Assembly (NCBI RefSeq): GCF_900130015.1 | Contig: NZ_FQXS01000021.1 | Coordinates: 1-64,000, forward strand | DNA from: Desulfofustis glycolicus DSM 9705 | GTDB taxonomy: Bacteria; Desulfobacterota; Desulfobulbia; Desulfobulbales; Desulfocapsaceae | Reading direction: 5' to 3' | Length of the DNA: 64,000 nt | Shown: positions 42,475-51,842 of the stretch, in pieces | How positions within the stretch are numbered: position 1 is the stretch's first letter | Layout of the letters: each line of letters starts with the position of its first letter | Translations under genes and position numbers: made by a program | Notes under the pieces: generated by a model | Told to the model about the DNA's origin: nothing | The model's input: the letters and a program-made list of their open reading frames with translations, nothing else | Databases searched by the model: none

Positions 42475-43515
42475 ATGAAGGAGAAACAGACAGTCGGCCG
42501 GCTGGCGGCGCTGGTCGACGGCGAGGTCGTCGGTGATGCGCAGCTGCCCATCTCCGGCTTCGGCCCGCTCGATGCGGCCGGTCCCGGCCAACTCAGTTTT
42601 CTGGCCAAGGCGGCCGGTCGCGCCCTTCTCGAGCAGTCGGCGGCGGCGGCTTTTATCGTGCCGGCCGACTTCACGGCGGCCGGCACGACCCTGATCAGGG
42701 TTGCCGACCCCTATCTGGCCGCGGCGATCATCCAGAATGCGTTGCTGCAGCGCCCGTTCGTCGCTGCCGGCATCCACGAGCGGGCGGTGATCGGGACCGA
42801 TTGCCGAATTTCGCCCGAGGTCAGCGTCGATGCGCTGGCGGTGATCGGCGATCGGGTGAGAATCGGCGAGCGGGTCACCATCGGGGCCGGCGCGGTGATC
42901 GGCGACGACGTCAGTATCGGCGACGATTGCATGATCCGGCCGAACGTGACCATCGAACCGCGCTGCGAGATCGGCAGTCGGGTAACCATCCATCCCGGCA
43001 CGGTGATCGGCAGCGACGGCTACGGCTATGCCACCGATCGCCGGGGATGCCATGTCAAACGACCGCAGCTCGGTATCGTGCGCATCGGTGACGATGTCGA
43101 GATCGGTGCCAACACTTGTGTCGATCGGGCGACCTTCGGGGTGACCTGGATCAAGTCTGGCACAAAAATCGATAATCTGGTACAGATTGCCCACAACGTT
43201 ATCGTCGGTGAAAACAGCCTGCTCGTCTCTCAGGTCGGCCTGGCAGGTTCGACCACCCTCGGCCGCAATGTGGTCTTTGGCGGCAAGGCTGGTGCGGCGG
43301 GGCACCAGCACATCGGCGATCGCTCCATGGTAGCCGGCAAGGCCGCGGTCCACGGCGATCATCCGCCCGATTCGCAGCTGGCCGGGACACCAGCCATCCC
43401 CGCCAAACAATGGTTCAAGGCCGCCAGCGCGTTTGGTAGGTTGCCGGAGATCGTCAGGGATATCAGGCAGCTGAAAAAACAGCTGGCCCGATTGCAAGAA
43501 AACGAGCACCGATAA
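42475..43515 (+). CDS. lpxD: UDP-3-O-(3-hydroxyacyl)glucosamine N-acyltransferase
   Basis: A 346-residue left-handed beta-helix acyltransferase, third step of lipid A synthesis. The N-terminal LpxD domain (GFGPLDAAGPGQLSFLAK) is followed by hexapeptide repeats, the motif GSDGYGYATD and the catalytic-site region NLVQIAHNVIVGENSLL with its His. A C-terminal helix closes the trimer. ATG 42475 has AAGGAG 8 bases upstream; a TTG at 42451 overlapping the previous stop is less likely. Confidence 0.97.
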   Translation: MKEKQTVGRLAALVDGEVVGDAQLPISGFGPLDAAGPGQLSFLAKAAGRALLEQSAAAAFIVPADFTAAGTTLIRVADPYLAAAIIQNALLQRPFVAAGIHERAVIGTDCRISPEVSVDALAVIGDRVRIGERVTIGAGAVIGDDVSIGDDCMIRPNVTIEPRCEIGSRVTIHPGTVIGSDGYGYATDRRGCHVKRPQLGIVRIGDDVEIGANTCVDRATFGVTWIKSGTKIDNLVQIAHNVIVGENSLLVSQVGLAGSTTLGRNVVFGGKAGAAGHQHIGDRSMVAGKAAVHGDHPPDSQLAGTPAIPAKQWFKAASAFGRLPEIVRDIRQLKKQLARLQENEHR

Positions 43516-43595
43516 ACGCGCAAAACACGGTCGCTTCGTGAGGTCATGGCAGTCGACCCGGCGTCATCCGGGCCGGTTTATTCGATGCCGTTAAA

Positions 43596-43737
43596 GGGGA
43601 GCTTGAAAAACTCAAAATTTCGTTCAAAATCGAGGCGCAAGAAAATTTTACCGCAGTCATATGCTTGATATTCAGAGGATAAAATTTGATTGCGAAACGA
43701 TGAGGTTGGACGGAATGACAATTTTTCAAGGTTCCCT
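43596..43737 (+). repeat. Family A palindromic element, copy A3
   Basis: About 142 bp between lpxD and fabZ. Ends GGGGAGCTTGAAAAA and TTTTTCAAGGTTCCC. TAAA lies at both borders, a possible target duplication. It ends 27 bases before the fabZ start; a frame reading out of it enters fabZ, but the ribosome binding site supports the internal start. Confidence 0.85.
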
Positions 43738-43764
43738 AAAGATCATCGTCATGAGGAAAAGTTG

Positions 43765-44217
43765 ATGGAAGATATCGCTGTGAAAGAACCCATAGATATC
43801 ATGGGCATCATGCGCCTGCTGCCGCATCGTTATCCGTTTCTGCTGGTGGACCGTATCACCTCGTTGGTGCCCGGCAAGACGGTGACCGGCATCAAGAATG
43901 TGACGATGAACGAGCCGTTTTTCCAGGGGCATTTCCCGTCGAGACCGGTAATGCCGGGGGTGCTCATCCTGGAGGGGATGGCCCAGGTCGGCGGTTGCAT
44001 GGCCTATCATTCGCTGCCCGACACTATCGGTGAGAAACTGATCTATTTTGCCGGCATCGACCAGGCGCGGTTCCGCCGGCCGGTCGTTCCCGGTGATCAG
44101 GTAGTCTTTCAGCTCGAGCTGATAAAGATGAAGCGTATGGTTATGGTTATGGACGGGCAGGCTTTTGTCGATGGACAGCTCGTTGCCGAGGCGCGGTTGA
44201 TGGCCAGTTTTGGCTAG
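43765..44217 (+). CDS. fabZ: 3-hydroxyacyl-ACP dehydratase FabZ
   Basis: A 150-residue hot-dog fold dehydratase of fatty acid elongation that shares the 3-hydroxyacyl-ACP pool with lipid A synthesis. The active-site His is in [12 protein letters not shown], and the Glu is in [20 protein letters not shown] ([11 protein letters not shown]). ATG 43765 follows GAGGAAA. The longer frame starting in the upstream repeat has no homology there. Its place between lpxD and lpxA is classical. Confidence 0.97.
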   Translation: MEDIAVKEPIDIMGIMRLLPHRYPFLLVDRITSLVPGKTVTGIKNVTMNEPFFQGHFPSRPVMPGVLILEGMAQVGGCMAYHSLPDTIGEKLIYFAGIDQARFRRPVVPGDQVVFQLELIKMKRMVMVMDGQAFVDGQLVAEARLMASFG

Positions 44218-44280
44218 ACGGCTGGAATACGGTGGCAACCCGAAAGATAAATTACGAGATATAAACGGAATACACGTTCT

Positions 44281-45078
44281 ATGAGCATCCACGAAACAGC
44301 GGTTGTCGATCCGACGGCCGAGCTTGATTCCTCGGTGATCGTCGGCCCCTATGCAGTAATCGGGGCCGACGTCAAAATCGGGGCCGGCACGCGCATTGAA
44401 CCCCATGCGGTGGTCAGCGGCCCGAGCACCATCGGCGAGCGTAACATGATCGGTTCCTTTGCCACCGTCGGCGGCGCCCCACAGGACATGAGCTACCGGG
44501 GTGAGCCGACCGAACTGATCGTCGGCAATGACAACCAGATCAGGGAATACGCCTCGATCCACCGGGGCACTCCCGGCGGCCGGGGCAAGACGGAGATCGG
44601 CAACAATTGCTTGCTGATGGCTTATATCCATATCGCCCATGACTGCCGGATCGGCGACAATGTGATCATGGCCAACGTCGCCACGCTGGCCGGCCACGTC
44701 CAGGTCGGCGAACGGGCTTCGATAGGCGGCCTGGTCGCCGTGCACCAGTTTTGCCGGATCGGCGCCTACTCCTATATCGGCGGGGTTTCCGGCCTCAGTC
44801 TCGATGTGCCACCATACGTGATCGTCGCCGGTATCCGCGACCGGACCAGGGTCTCCGGCATCAACAAGGTCGGTCTGCGGCGCAACGGCTTCAGCCGGGA
44901 GACCATCGGCAATCTCGAAGCGGTCTTTCGCATCATCTACCGCTCCCCGAACCTGCTGCTGAAAGACGCCCTGGAACTGGCCCGTAAAGACTTTCCAACG
45001 TGTCCAGAGGTAGCTCGGATGGTCGAGTTCTTCGAGACCTCCAAACGCGGCGTGGTGCGACGCACGGAAGAGGATTGA
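44281..45078 (+). CDS. lpxA: UDP-N-acetylglucosamine O-acyltransferase
   Basis: A 265-residue beta-helix enzyme, first step of lipid A synthesis. The hexapeptide repeats start at residue 1 (IHETAVVDPTAELDSSVIVG), and YIHIAHDCRIGDNVIMAN contains the catalytic His. The C-terminal helical domain (NLEAVFRIIYRS) is typical. It is followed after 5 bases by lpxI. Confidence 0.97.
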   Translation: MSIHETAVVDPTAELDSSVIVGPYAVIGADVKIGAGTRIEPHAVVSGPSTIGERNMIGSFATVGGAPQDMSYRGEPTELIVGNDNQIREYASIHRGTPGGRGKTEIGNNCLLMAYIHIAHDCRIGDNVIMANVATLAGHVQVGERASIGGLVAVHQFCRIGAYSYIGGVSGLSLDVPPYVIVAGIRDRTRVSGINKVGLRRNGFSRETIGNLEAVFRIIYRSPNLLLKDALELARKDFPTCPEVARMVEFFETSKRGVVRRTEED

Positions 45079-45083
45079 GCGCG

Positions 45084-45932
45084 GTGACGGGTCAGCATGC
45101 AGGTGAGCCGATCGGCATTATCGCCGGTGGCGGCCAATTCCCGCTGCTTTTCATCGAGGCCGCCCGGGCCGCCGGACGGCAGGTGTTTGTCGCCGCCCAT
45201 CGTAGCGAAACCGACGAGTCGGTAGCCGATGCGGCCGACCGAGCCTGCTGGGTTAAACTCGGACAGCTCGGTAAAATCATCTCCTTTTTCAAGGAGCATG
45301 GGGTCAGCGAGACCGTGTTTCTCGGCACGATCACCAAGACCCGGATCTTTCGAGACGTCCTGCCGGACTTGAAAGGGTTGACGCTGTGGAACAAGATCGA
45401 CAGCAGGCAGGACGATGCGATTCTCCGGGCGGTGGCCGATGCGCTCGAAAAAGAGCAGATTCGGGTGCTTGAATCGACACTGTTCCTGCGTCATCTGCTG
45501 TTCCCGAAAGGGGTGCTGACCAGGAAAAAGCCGTCGGCCGGGCAGCGCCGAGATATCGAGTTCGGCTGGCGCAACGCCCGGTCCATCGGTGAACTCGATA
45601 TCGGCCAATGCGTTGTCGTGCGCGACTGCTCGGTGATGGCGGTGGAAGCGATAGAAGGGACTGATGCCGCGATTCTGCGTGGCGGCGCGCTGGCGCGGGA
45701 GCAGGCGGTGGTAGTTAAGCTGCGCAAGCCGCGCCAGGACTTCCGCTTCGACCTGCCGGCCACCGGGGTCGGAACCATAACCTCGATGCGTCAGGTGCGC
45801 GCCGCGGTGCTCGCCGTCGAGGCCGGTCAATCCCTGCTCTTCGATCGCGACCAGATGATCGATGCCGCCGATGCGGCCGGTATCGTCGTCGTCGGCGTTG
45901 AAGAACGTGCCGACGGGACGCTCGATTATTAA
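45084..45932 (+). CDS. lpxI: UDP-2,3-diacylglucosamine pyrophosphatase LpxI
   Basis: A 282-residue hydrolase of lipid A synthesis that replaces LpxH in many non-gammaproteobacteria. Characteristic phrases are GIIAGGGQFPLLFIEAAR near the start, LGTITKTRIFRDVLPDLKG, and the C-terminal domain with VVKLRKPRQDFRFDLPATG and GVGTI. I chose GTG 45084 (VTGQHAG), 5 bases after lpxA; the upstream frame inside lpxA has no homology. Confidence 0.95.
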   Translation: MTGQHAGEPIGIIAGGGQFPLLFIEAARAAGRQVFVAAHRSETDESVADAADRACWVKLGQLGKIISFFKEHGVSETVFLGTITKTRIFRDVLPDLKGLTLWNKIDSRQDDAILRAVADALEKEQIRVLESTLFLRHLLFPKGVLTRKKPSAGQRRDIEFGWRNARSIGELDIGQCVVVRDCSVMAVEAIEGTDAAILRGGALAREQAVVVKLRKPRQDFRFDLPATGVGTITSMRQVRAAVLAVEAGQSLLFDRDQMIDAADAAGIVVVGVEERADGTLDY

Positions 45933-45977
45933 CCGCGGCGTTACTATCTTGATTGCCGCAGGAAAGGTGGCTATCCG

Positions 45978-47957
45978 ATGCAGGCGATGATTCTTGCGGC
46001 CGGGTTTGGTACCCGGCTGCAGCCCTATAGCCTGGTCAGGCCTAAACCGTTGTTCCCGGTCCTGAACCGGCCGCTGCTGCTGGCCACTATCGAGCGGCTG
46101 CAGGCTGCCGGCTGTCGCCGGATCGTCGTCAACTGCCATCATCTCGGCGAGCAGATCGCCGCGGCGGTTGCCGGTCTGGAAGGGGTCGAGTTGCAGCTTG
46201 AGCCGGCCATCCTCGGCACCGGCGGCAGTCTGGCCGAGGCCGCCGAGCGACTGGCAGACGAGCCGCTGCTGGTGAGCAACGGCGATATCTACCACACCAT
46301 CGATTTTCGGCAGCTCTACGAATATCATGTCCGCCAGGACCACCTGGTCACCATGGCCTTGCATGACTGCCCGCGCTTCAACACGGTGCAGACCCGGGGG
46401 GATCGGGTGACTGGTTTCGGCACAGCGACAGCGATCGGCACGCCGGGCGCGCTCGCCTTTACCGGGGTGCAGGTGATCGATCCGCGGGTCCTAGCCACTA
46501 TGGACGAGCGGCGACCGCTATGCATCATCGAGCATTACCGGAGCTTGATCGGTGCCGGAACCGCGATCAATTGTCTGGTCTTCTCCGATCCCCAGTGGAC
46601 CGATATCGGTACCGTCGAGGAGTATCTGCGACTGCATGGCGATCTGCTGACCGGTCGTACACCGCTCTGGCCGGAACTGGTTCACCCGACCGGCGACGGG
46701 GTGTTGATCGATACCGCTGCCGAGCTTCATCCGGACTGCCGGATCGAGCCGTGGGCCTGCATCGGTGCGGCCCGCATCGAATCCGGGACGGTTATTGCCC
46801 GGTCGGTGGTATGGGACGGCGCCGTCGTTACCGATGACCGTCCGCTGATCGATTGTCTGGTGGCGCCGCCATTACTGGGCACACCGCACGGCGTCCCCGG
46901 CCGAGCGATGACCACCACGCTGCGCGGCGAGATCGGCCGGCTGCTGATCAACAGCGGTCTGGTTGAATGTTCGGCGAACGGCGACCGGGAAGTGGCGCTG
47001 CAGCCGCTGCACGGTGACGGCTCCAGCCGCCGCTTCTTCCGGGTCTTTTGCGGTGCTCGGCCGCTGTGTCTGGCGGTGTTGCCGGCCGGCAACAGCGAAC
47101 GCGAGCTGGCCGAATCTCGTTCTGCGGCAACCCTTGCCGACCATCTTGATCAGGCCGGGGTGCCGGTGCCGCGGCTGCTCGGTGTCGATGAGCAGCGCAC
47201 CATTCTGCTCTTCGAGGACCTCGGAGACTGCCGGCTGCACGATCTGCTGCTGCGCGATCGATCGGCGGCCCTGGCCTGGTATCCGGAGGTCGTCCGGCAC
47301 CTGGCCCGGATGCAGGTGCGGGGTGCGGCGGGTTTCCGGGCTGATTGGTGTTTCGATGCACCGGTGTATGATGAGCAGGTGATGATCGAACGGGAGTCGC
47401 TCTATTTTGCCACCGCCTTCTGGCGCGATACGCTCTTTGGCGATGAGGTGACGGGGCTTCGCGAGGAATTCGCGGAGCTGGCCAGGCGAGCTGCCGCCGA
47501 TTTCGAATTGCTGTTTCTGCACCGGGATTTTCAGAGCCGTAATATCATGATCAGCGACGGCAGGGTGCGTATTATCGATTTTCAGGCCGGGCGACTCGGT
47601 CCGCCCGGCTACGATGTCGCTTCCTTGCTCATCGACCCGTACGCGGCGTTGTCCGGGACCCTCCAGGACGAACTGCTGGAGGGCTATCTGGCGGAAATGA
47701 GGCAACTCGGCGGCGTCGATGTGGACAAGATAAGCGCCTCCTATCCGCTGCTGGCGGTGCAACGCAACCTGCAGATCATCGGCGCGTTTGCCTATCTGTC
47801 GGGGCGGCGCAAGAAACCTTTTTTCCGTCGCTATATCATGCCGTCGCTGATCATGCTGCAAAACCGGCTGACCGAGCAGATGTTTGAAGATTTTGTGCTG
47901 CTGCGCCGCACCGTCTCGGCGGCTATTTCCGGCTATCGACAATCGATCAGGGGTTGA
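45978..47957 (+). CDS. Sugar-1-phosphate nucleotidyltransferase fused to a sugar kinase (MurU-AmgK-like)
   Basis: A 659-residue fusion. Residues 1 to about 215 are a nucleotidyltransferase (MILAAGFGTRLQPYSLVRPKP, ILGTGGSL, LLVSNGDIY), and 220-290 a short beta-helix. Residues about 310-659 form an aminoglycoside-phosphotransferase-fold kinase with the catalytic loop LHRDFQSRNI (His515, Asp517, Asn522) and the metal-binding DFQ at Asp534. In Pseudomonas the separate proteins AmgK and MurU turn MurNAc into MurNAc-1-P and then UDP-MurNAc. Here both activities could be one chain. With NamZ and Mpl in this window a murein-recycling role is likely, but another sugar cannot be excluded. Confidence 0.75.
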   Translation: MQAMILAAGFGTRLQPYSLVRPKPLFPVLNRPLLLATIERLQAAGCRRIVVNCHHLGEQIAAAVAGLEGVELQLEPAILGTGGSLAEAAERLADEPLLVSNGDIYHTIDFRQLYEYHVRQDHLVTMALHDCPRFNTVQTRGDRVTGFGTATAIGTPGALAFTGVQVIDPRVLATMDERRPLCIIEHYRSLIGAGTAINCLVFSDPQWTDIGTVEEYLRLHGDLLTGRTPLWPELVHPTGDGVLIDTAAELHPDCRIEPWACIGAARIESGTVIARSVVWDGAVVTDDRPLIDCLVAPPLLGTPHGVPGRAMTTTLRGEIGRLLINSGLVECSANGDREVALQPLHGDGSSRRFFRVFCGARPLCLAVLPAGNSERELAESRSAATLADHLDQAGVPVPRLLGVDEQRTILLFEDLGDCRLHDLLLRDRSAALAWYPEVVRHLARMQVRGAAGFRADWCFDAPVYDEQVMIERESLYFATAFWRDTLFGDEVTGLREEFAELARRAAADFELLFLHRDFQSRNIMISDGRVRIIDFQAGRLGPPGYDVASLLIDPYAALSGTLQDELLEGYLAEMRQLGGVDVDKISASYPLLAVQRNLQIIGAFAYLSGRRKKPFFRRYIMPSLIMLQNRLTEQMFEDFVLLRRTVSAAISGYRQSIRG

Positions 47958-48005
47958 ATTCCCCTTGCCGACACCCTTTCACTACGCGCGCGGAGAAACG
48001 AAATC

Positions 48006-49355
48006 ATGGACCATCAAGCACCTGCAATTGTCGCTTTGATCGGCAGACCCAATGTCGGCAAGTCGACTCTGTTTAACCGGATCACCCGATCGCGCAAAGC
48101 CATTGTCGACCCGACGCCGGGCGTCACCAGGGACCGTCACTATGAACGGGTCCTATGGAAGGACCGGCCCTTTATCCTGGTCGATACCGGCGGTATCGAT
48201 GACAACCCGAACGACGAGATGGTCACCACCATCCGCGGACAGGCGCTGGCCGCCATCGACGAGGCCGATGTCATTCTCTTCCTGATGGACGGCAAGCAGG
48301 GGTTGCTACCGGCCGATTTCGAGGTGATCGAACTGCTGCGCCGGGTCAGCAAAAAAGTCCTTTATGTGATCAATAAGATCGACGGGCCGGAGCAGGAGCA
48401 GGAATTGCTGGCCCCGTTTTACGAGCTTGGAGTGGAGCCGCTCTGGGTCGTTTCGGCGGAGCACAAATATGGTTTTCCGACCCTGATGGATGGTCTGGTG
48501 GACGCCCTGCCGGAGGAGACTGCCCCCCTCGACTTGCCGGAAAACACCATTCGGCTCGCCTTTCTCGGGCGGCCCAATGTCGGAAAATCGTCAATGATCA
48601 ACCTGCTGCTCGGCGAGGATCGGATGGTCGTGTCGCCCGTTTCCGGTACCACCCGCGATTCGGTGGACACCCTGCTCAGCCACAAGGAGAGAAACTACCT
48701 GTTGATCGATACAGCCGGAATCAGAAGAAAAGGCAAGACTACCGAGAAACTGGAAAAATTCAGCATCCTGAAGGCGCTGGCGGCCCTTGGCCGATGCGAT
48801 ATCGCGGTGGTGCTGTTGGACGCGGAGGAGGGGATTACCGAGCAGGATGCCAAGATCATCGGCTATACCCAGGACCATGGCCGGGCACTCATCCTGCTGC
48901 TCAATAAATGGGACCTGGTGGCGGACGACCGGAAACGGCAGCAGCAGATGCTCGAAGAGATCGGCCGAGCCGTACCCTTTGTCGGCTTTGCCCCGCTGCT
49001 CAGCGTCTCGGCCAAAACCGGTTACGGTTTCAAGCGTCTGTTTCCGACGGCTGGTTCGGTGCACCGGCAGTTTACCGCCACCTTTCCGACTGCGGCACTG
49101 AACCGGCTGCTCGGCGATGCAGTCGAGCACCATTCGCCGCCGATCTACAAAAACAAGCGGCTTAAGTTTTATTACACCACCCAAATCGGCACAGCCCCGC
49201 CGACATTCGTCATCATGAGCAATAGCTCCAAGGGCGTGCATTTTTCCTACGAGCGGTACTTGACGAATCGCTTCCGGGAAGGGCTCGGACTCGACCGAGT
49301 GCCGATCCGCCTGATCTTCAAAGATAAATCGCAACAGCGCAGCCGGCGGTCTTAA
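48006..49355 (+). CDS. der: Ribosome assembly GTPase Der (EngA)
   Basis: A 449-residue protein with two tandem G domains and a KH-like C-terminal domain, needed for 50S subunit maturation. First Walker A GRPNVGKST (13-21), second GRPNVGKSS (near 191); DTGG and DTAG switch II motifs, NKID and NKWD specificity motifs. The C terminus (PTFVIMSNSSKGVHFSYERY) is the KH domain. It lies 48 bases after the fusion gene. Confidence 0.97.
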   Translation: MDHQAPAIVALIGRPNVGKSTLFNRITRSRKAIVDPTPGVTRDRHYERVLWKDRPFILVDTGGIDDNPNDEMVTTIRGQALAAIDEADVILFLMDGKQGLLPADFEVIELLRRVSKKVLYVINKIDGPEQEQELLAPFYELGVEPLWVVSAEHKYGFPTLMDGLVDALPEETAPLDLPENTIRLAFLGRPNVGKSSMINLLLGEDRMVVSPVSGTTRDSVDTLLSHKERNYLLIDTAGIRRKGKTTEKLEKFSILKALAALGRCDIAVVLLDAEEGITEQDAKIIGYTQDHGRALILLLNKWDLVADDRKRQQQMLEEIGRAVPFVGFAPLLSVSAKTGYGFKRLFPTAGSVHRQFTATFPTAALNRLLGDAVEHHSPPIYKNKRLKFYYTTQIGTAPPTFVIMSNSSKGVHFSYERYLTNRFREGLGLDRVPIRLIFKDKSQQRSRRS

Positions 49356-49376
49356 CCAACGGCGGGACAAATCTCA

Positions 49377-49415
49377 ACCATCGGCGGGACAGGTTTTAAC
49401 CTGTCCTCCGCTAAC
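49377..49415 (+). repeat. Family C short palindrome, copy C3 (possible terminator of der)
   Basis: Stem 49384-49411: GCGGGACAGGTT, TT, AACCTGTCCTCCGC, nearly perfect. It lies 22 bases past the der stop codon. A partial repeat (CAACGGCGGGACAAA) precedes it at 49359. The rest of 49416-49527 shows nothing I can name. Confidence 0.7.
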
Positions 49416-49527
49416 TTCTGTCCTTCGCCAACTCTTGCCTACCGCTAACTTCTAAACTCCTCTCCTGCGCTGTAGTTCAGCCAGCAAGCAGCCAGGGCGT
49501 AACTCTGTTTTATAGACTGGTCGCCCT

Positions 49528-49710
49528 GCGCATGGTTCCCATTACCTCCGGCTGCTGCGCTGCGGCCTGATCGGCTGGCTTCCGAGGCCGGCAGACAGGC
49601 CATCCATGGCCTGGCCGCCGGCTGCGGACGTCCTGTCCGCAGCCCTACGGGCCTGATTCTCCAGCCCGCCGGGCCTCCGCGATGCATCCTCCGGCAATGC
49701 GAACCATGCG
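49528..49710 (-). repeat. Family B palindromic element, copy B5 (variant arms)
   Basis: Arms CGCATGGTTCCCATT and AATGCGAACCATGCG differ in sequence from the CTGGTTGGT arms of other copies but still pair. The core holds the shared blocks CAGGCCATCCATGGCCTGG and GCGGACGTCCTGTCCGC. It lies in the convergent gap between der and the aminotransferase. Confidence 0.75.
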
Positions 49711-49758
49711 GTTGTATCCTGCGGCTGCCGGGTCGAATCTGAATTGGTTGATCTGATC

Positions 49759-50943
49759 TTACTCGCGGGCCCGGTCGAAGGCTGTCTTGAAGCCGGCTGC
49801 CGAGCGGGCGATGACCTGGTCGTCGGTGCAGAAGGCGAGTCGCATATGGCCGGGTGAGCCGAAGCCCCGCCCCGGTACGGCCAGGATTTTTTCCTCCTGC
49901 AGCAGCGCACAGAAGCGGACGTCATCGTCGATCGGCGTTTTCGGGAAGAGATAAAAGGCGCCTTTGGGCGCGAGAAACTGGTAGCCGATATCGGCCAGCA
50001 GCGAGCAGAATAGTTCTCGCCGCCGGGCGTAAATCGATGTGTCGCTGGAAACATCCTGCAATTCGGCGACCACCCGCTGCATGAAAGCGGGTGCATTGAC
50101 GAAGCCGAGGATCCTGGTGGCCAGGGTCATCGCGTCGAGCAGTGCGGTTTTATCGTCGGCCTGTGGGTGAACGGCCAGATAGCCGATTCGCTCGCCGGGC
50201 AGGGACAGGTCTTTGGAGAAAGAGGACAACACGATACTGTTACGAACAAGCTGAAAAATCGGCGGCACCACGCAACCATCGAAGACGATCTTGCGATACG
50301 GTTCATCGGAGATCAGGTAGATGGTCGAGCCGAAACGGTTGCCGACTTCCTCGAGCAGATCGCCGAGCGCGCTGATCGCCGCACCATCATAGACTTGGCC
50401 GGTGGGGTTGTTCGGCGAGTTGATGATGATCGCCCGGGTCTTCTCGGTGATGGCCGCGGCAATGGCCGGGAGATCGAGGTTGAACTCCCCGTCAGTGTGG
50501 ACGACCACGGCCGAGCCGCCGTGATTGTCGATATAAAACCCGTATTCGACAAAATAGGGCGCCAGCACGATGACTTCCTCACCGGGGTTGAGCAGGGCCT
50601 TCATCACCACATTAAGGGCGCCGGCGGCGCCGCAGGCCATCAGCAAGTCGCCGTGATCGATGGTGACACCCTGTTCGGTCGACATCCGGGCGGCGATGGC
50701 CTCCCGGACCCAGGGCAGACCGCCGTTGGGCATATAGCTGTGCTGACCGGGCGTGGTATCCCGGGCTGTCTCCTGCAAGATCTCGCGAAACTGCGGCGGC
50801 GGCGGGACGTCGGGGTTGCCGAGGCTGAAGTCGCAGACTTGGTCGGCGCCGTACTGGATCTTGAGCTTGGCGCCCTCTTCAAACATCTTCCTTATCCACG
50901 AGGATTGCGCGGAGAACTGCTTCATTTTTTCGGATATGGCCAT
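49759..50943 (-). CDS. Pyridoxal phosphate-dependent aminotransferase, class I/II
   Basis: A 394-residue fold-type I aminotransferase of the aspartate aminotransferase family. Substrate and cofactor motifs: SLGNPDVPPPP, ACGAAGALN, INSPNNPTGQVY, ISDEPYRKIVFDG, and the Schiff-base Lys in SSFSKDLSLPGERIGY. The C-terminal Arg that binds the substrate carboxylate is in GSPGHMRLAFC. The N-terminal MAISEKMKQF is common in a deltaproteobacterial branch of unknown substrate. Amino acid specificity cannot be given. It stands alone. Confidence 0.85.
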   Translation of the reverse strand: MAISEKMKQFSAQSSWIRKMFEEGAKLKIQYGADQVCDFSLGNPDVPPPPQFREILQETARDTTPGQHSYMPNGGLPWVREAIAARMSTEQGVTIDHGDLLMACGAAGALNVVMKALLNPGEEVIVLAPYFVEYGFYIDNHGGSAVVVHTDGEFNLDLPAIAAAITEKTRAIIINSPNNPTGQVYDGAAISALGDLLEEVGNRFGSTIYLISDEPYRKIVFDGCVVPPIFQLVRNSIVLSSFSKDLSLPGERIGYLAVHPQADDKTALLDAMTLATRILGFVNAPAFMQRVVAELQDVSSDTSIYARRRELFCSLLADIGYQFLAPKGAFYLFPKTPIDDDVRFCALLQEEKILAVPGRGFGSPGHMRLAFCTDDQVIARSAAGFKTAFDRARE

Positions 50944-51005
50944 GATTCCCTCACTGGTTGTCTGGCGCTGTCCCTGCGGCGGCTGGTATCGGGGGCGCCG
51001 TCTGG

Positions 51006-51842
51006 TCAGGCGAATTTTTTCTTGAAATAATCGTACGCACTGTTGATTTCCTTCATTTTTTCTTCCGCCACGGAGCGGAATTCATCCCCGAGGTGGGACA
51101 CCTTGTCGGGATGGTATTTCATGCTGAGTCGGCGATAGGCCTTTTTTATGGTCTCCATGTCGGCGCCCGGTTCGAGACCGAGGACCGCGTAATACTGGCT
51201 GTCGCTTTCCCGGGCGGTGGCGGTCTGCTGCTGCCGGCGATAGGTGTACTTGGCCTCGATGGTGCGCAGGTCGTAGTCAGCGATCCCGAGAAAGACAGCA
51301 ATACGCCGGGCGGTCTGCAATTCGTTGTCCGGCGGTGGATCCTTGGTGAAGATGATCTGATAGATCAGTTCAAGCAGGATCAGACGCGGCTCGTAGGCGA
51401 AGGTGGAGCGAAATTCCTGGAGCAGCATCTCGAGGGATTCGGTGGCACCGGTCGCTTCCTTGATCAGGTTTTTAACCCAGGCCATCTGGGTCTGGTTGTA
51501 GCGCAGGTTGACCTGGAAGAAGCGCTGGATGGTCTGGACTTCGTCCCGGGAGACGTGCCCGTCGAGCTGAGCGATCTTGACTAGAATTCTAACCAGCAGC
51601 CAGACGAAACGGTTGTGACTTTCGGTCTGCGACGCTTCGTAGGTGGCGATGCGGTTTCGCGCCCAATAGGAAAAGCCCCAGAACAGGGCGATAAAGAGCA
51701 GGACCGCAAAAAAGCCGGAGAAAAAGAGAAAGCCGAGCAGGTTGATCAACGCCGGGGCGCCGCCGGTGACAAACACGATGAGCAGCAGAATCAGCAGGCA
51801 GCCGCCGCAGCCGGGCGGTTGCCGTTGTTGGTAACGCATCAT
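51006..51842 (-). CDS. Membrane-anchored TerB/DnaJ co-chaperone, DjlA-like
   Basis: A 278-residue protein with two N-terminal membrane helices (about 14-34 and 38-58), a TerB-like helical domain (about 80-190, [20 protein letters not shown]) and a C-terminal J domain with the HPD motif ([10 protein letters not shown]). This is the DjlA plan, with a membrane-tethered J protein recruiting DnaK. Its start overlaps the ftsY stop by 4 bases (ATGA), which suggests a role near membrane-protein targeting. Confidence 0.85.
   Translation of the reverse strand: MMRYQQRQPPGCGGCLLILLLIVFVTGGAPALINLLGFLFFSGFFAVLLFIALFWGFSYWARNRIATYEASQTESHNRFVWLLVRILVKIAQLDGHVSRDEVQTIQRFFQVNLRYNQTQMAWVKNLIKEATGATESLEMLLQEFRSTFAYEPRLILLELIYQIIFTKDPPPDNELQTARRIAVFLGIADYDLRTIEAKYTYRRQQQTATARESDSQYYAVLGLEPGADMETIKKAYRRLSMKYHPDKVSHLGDEFRSVAEEKMKEINSAYDYFKKKFA

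Noticed and set aside
43690-44217. fabZ extended into palindrome A3
   Set aside because: The 25 extra residues come from the repeat; GAGGAAA and homology place the start at 43765.
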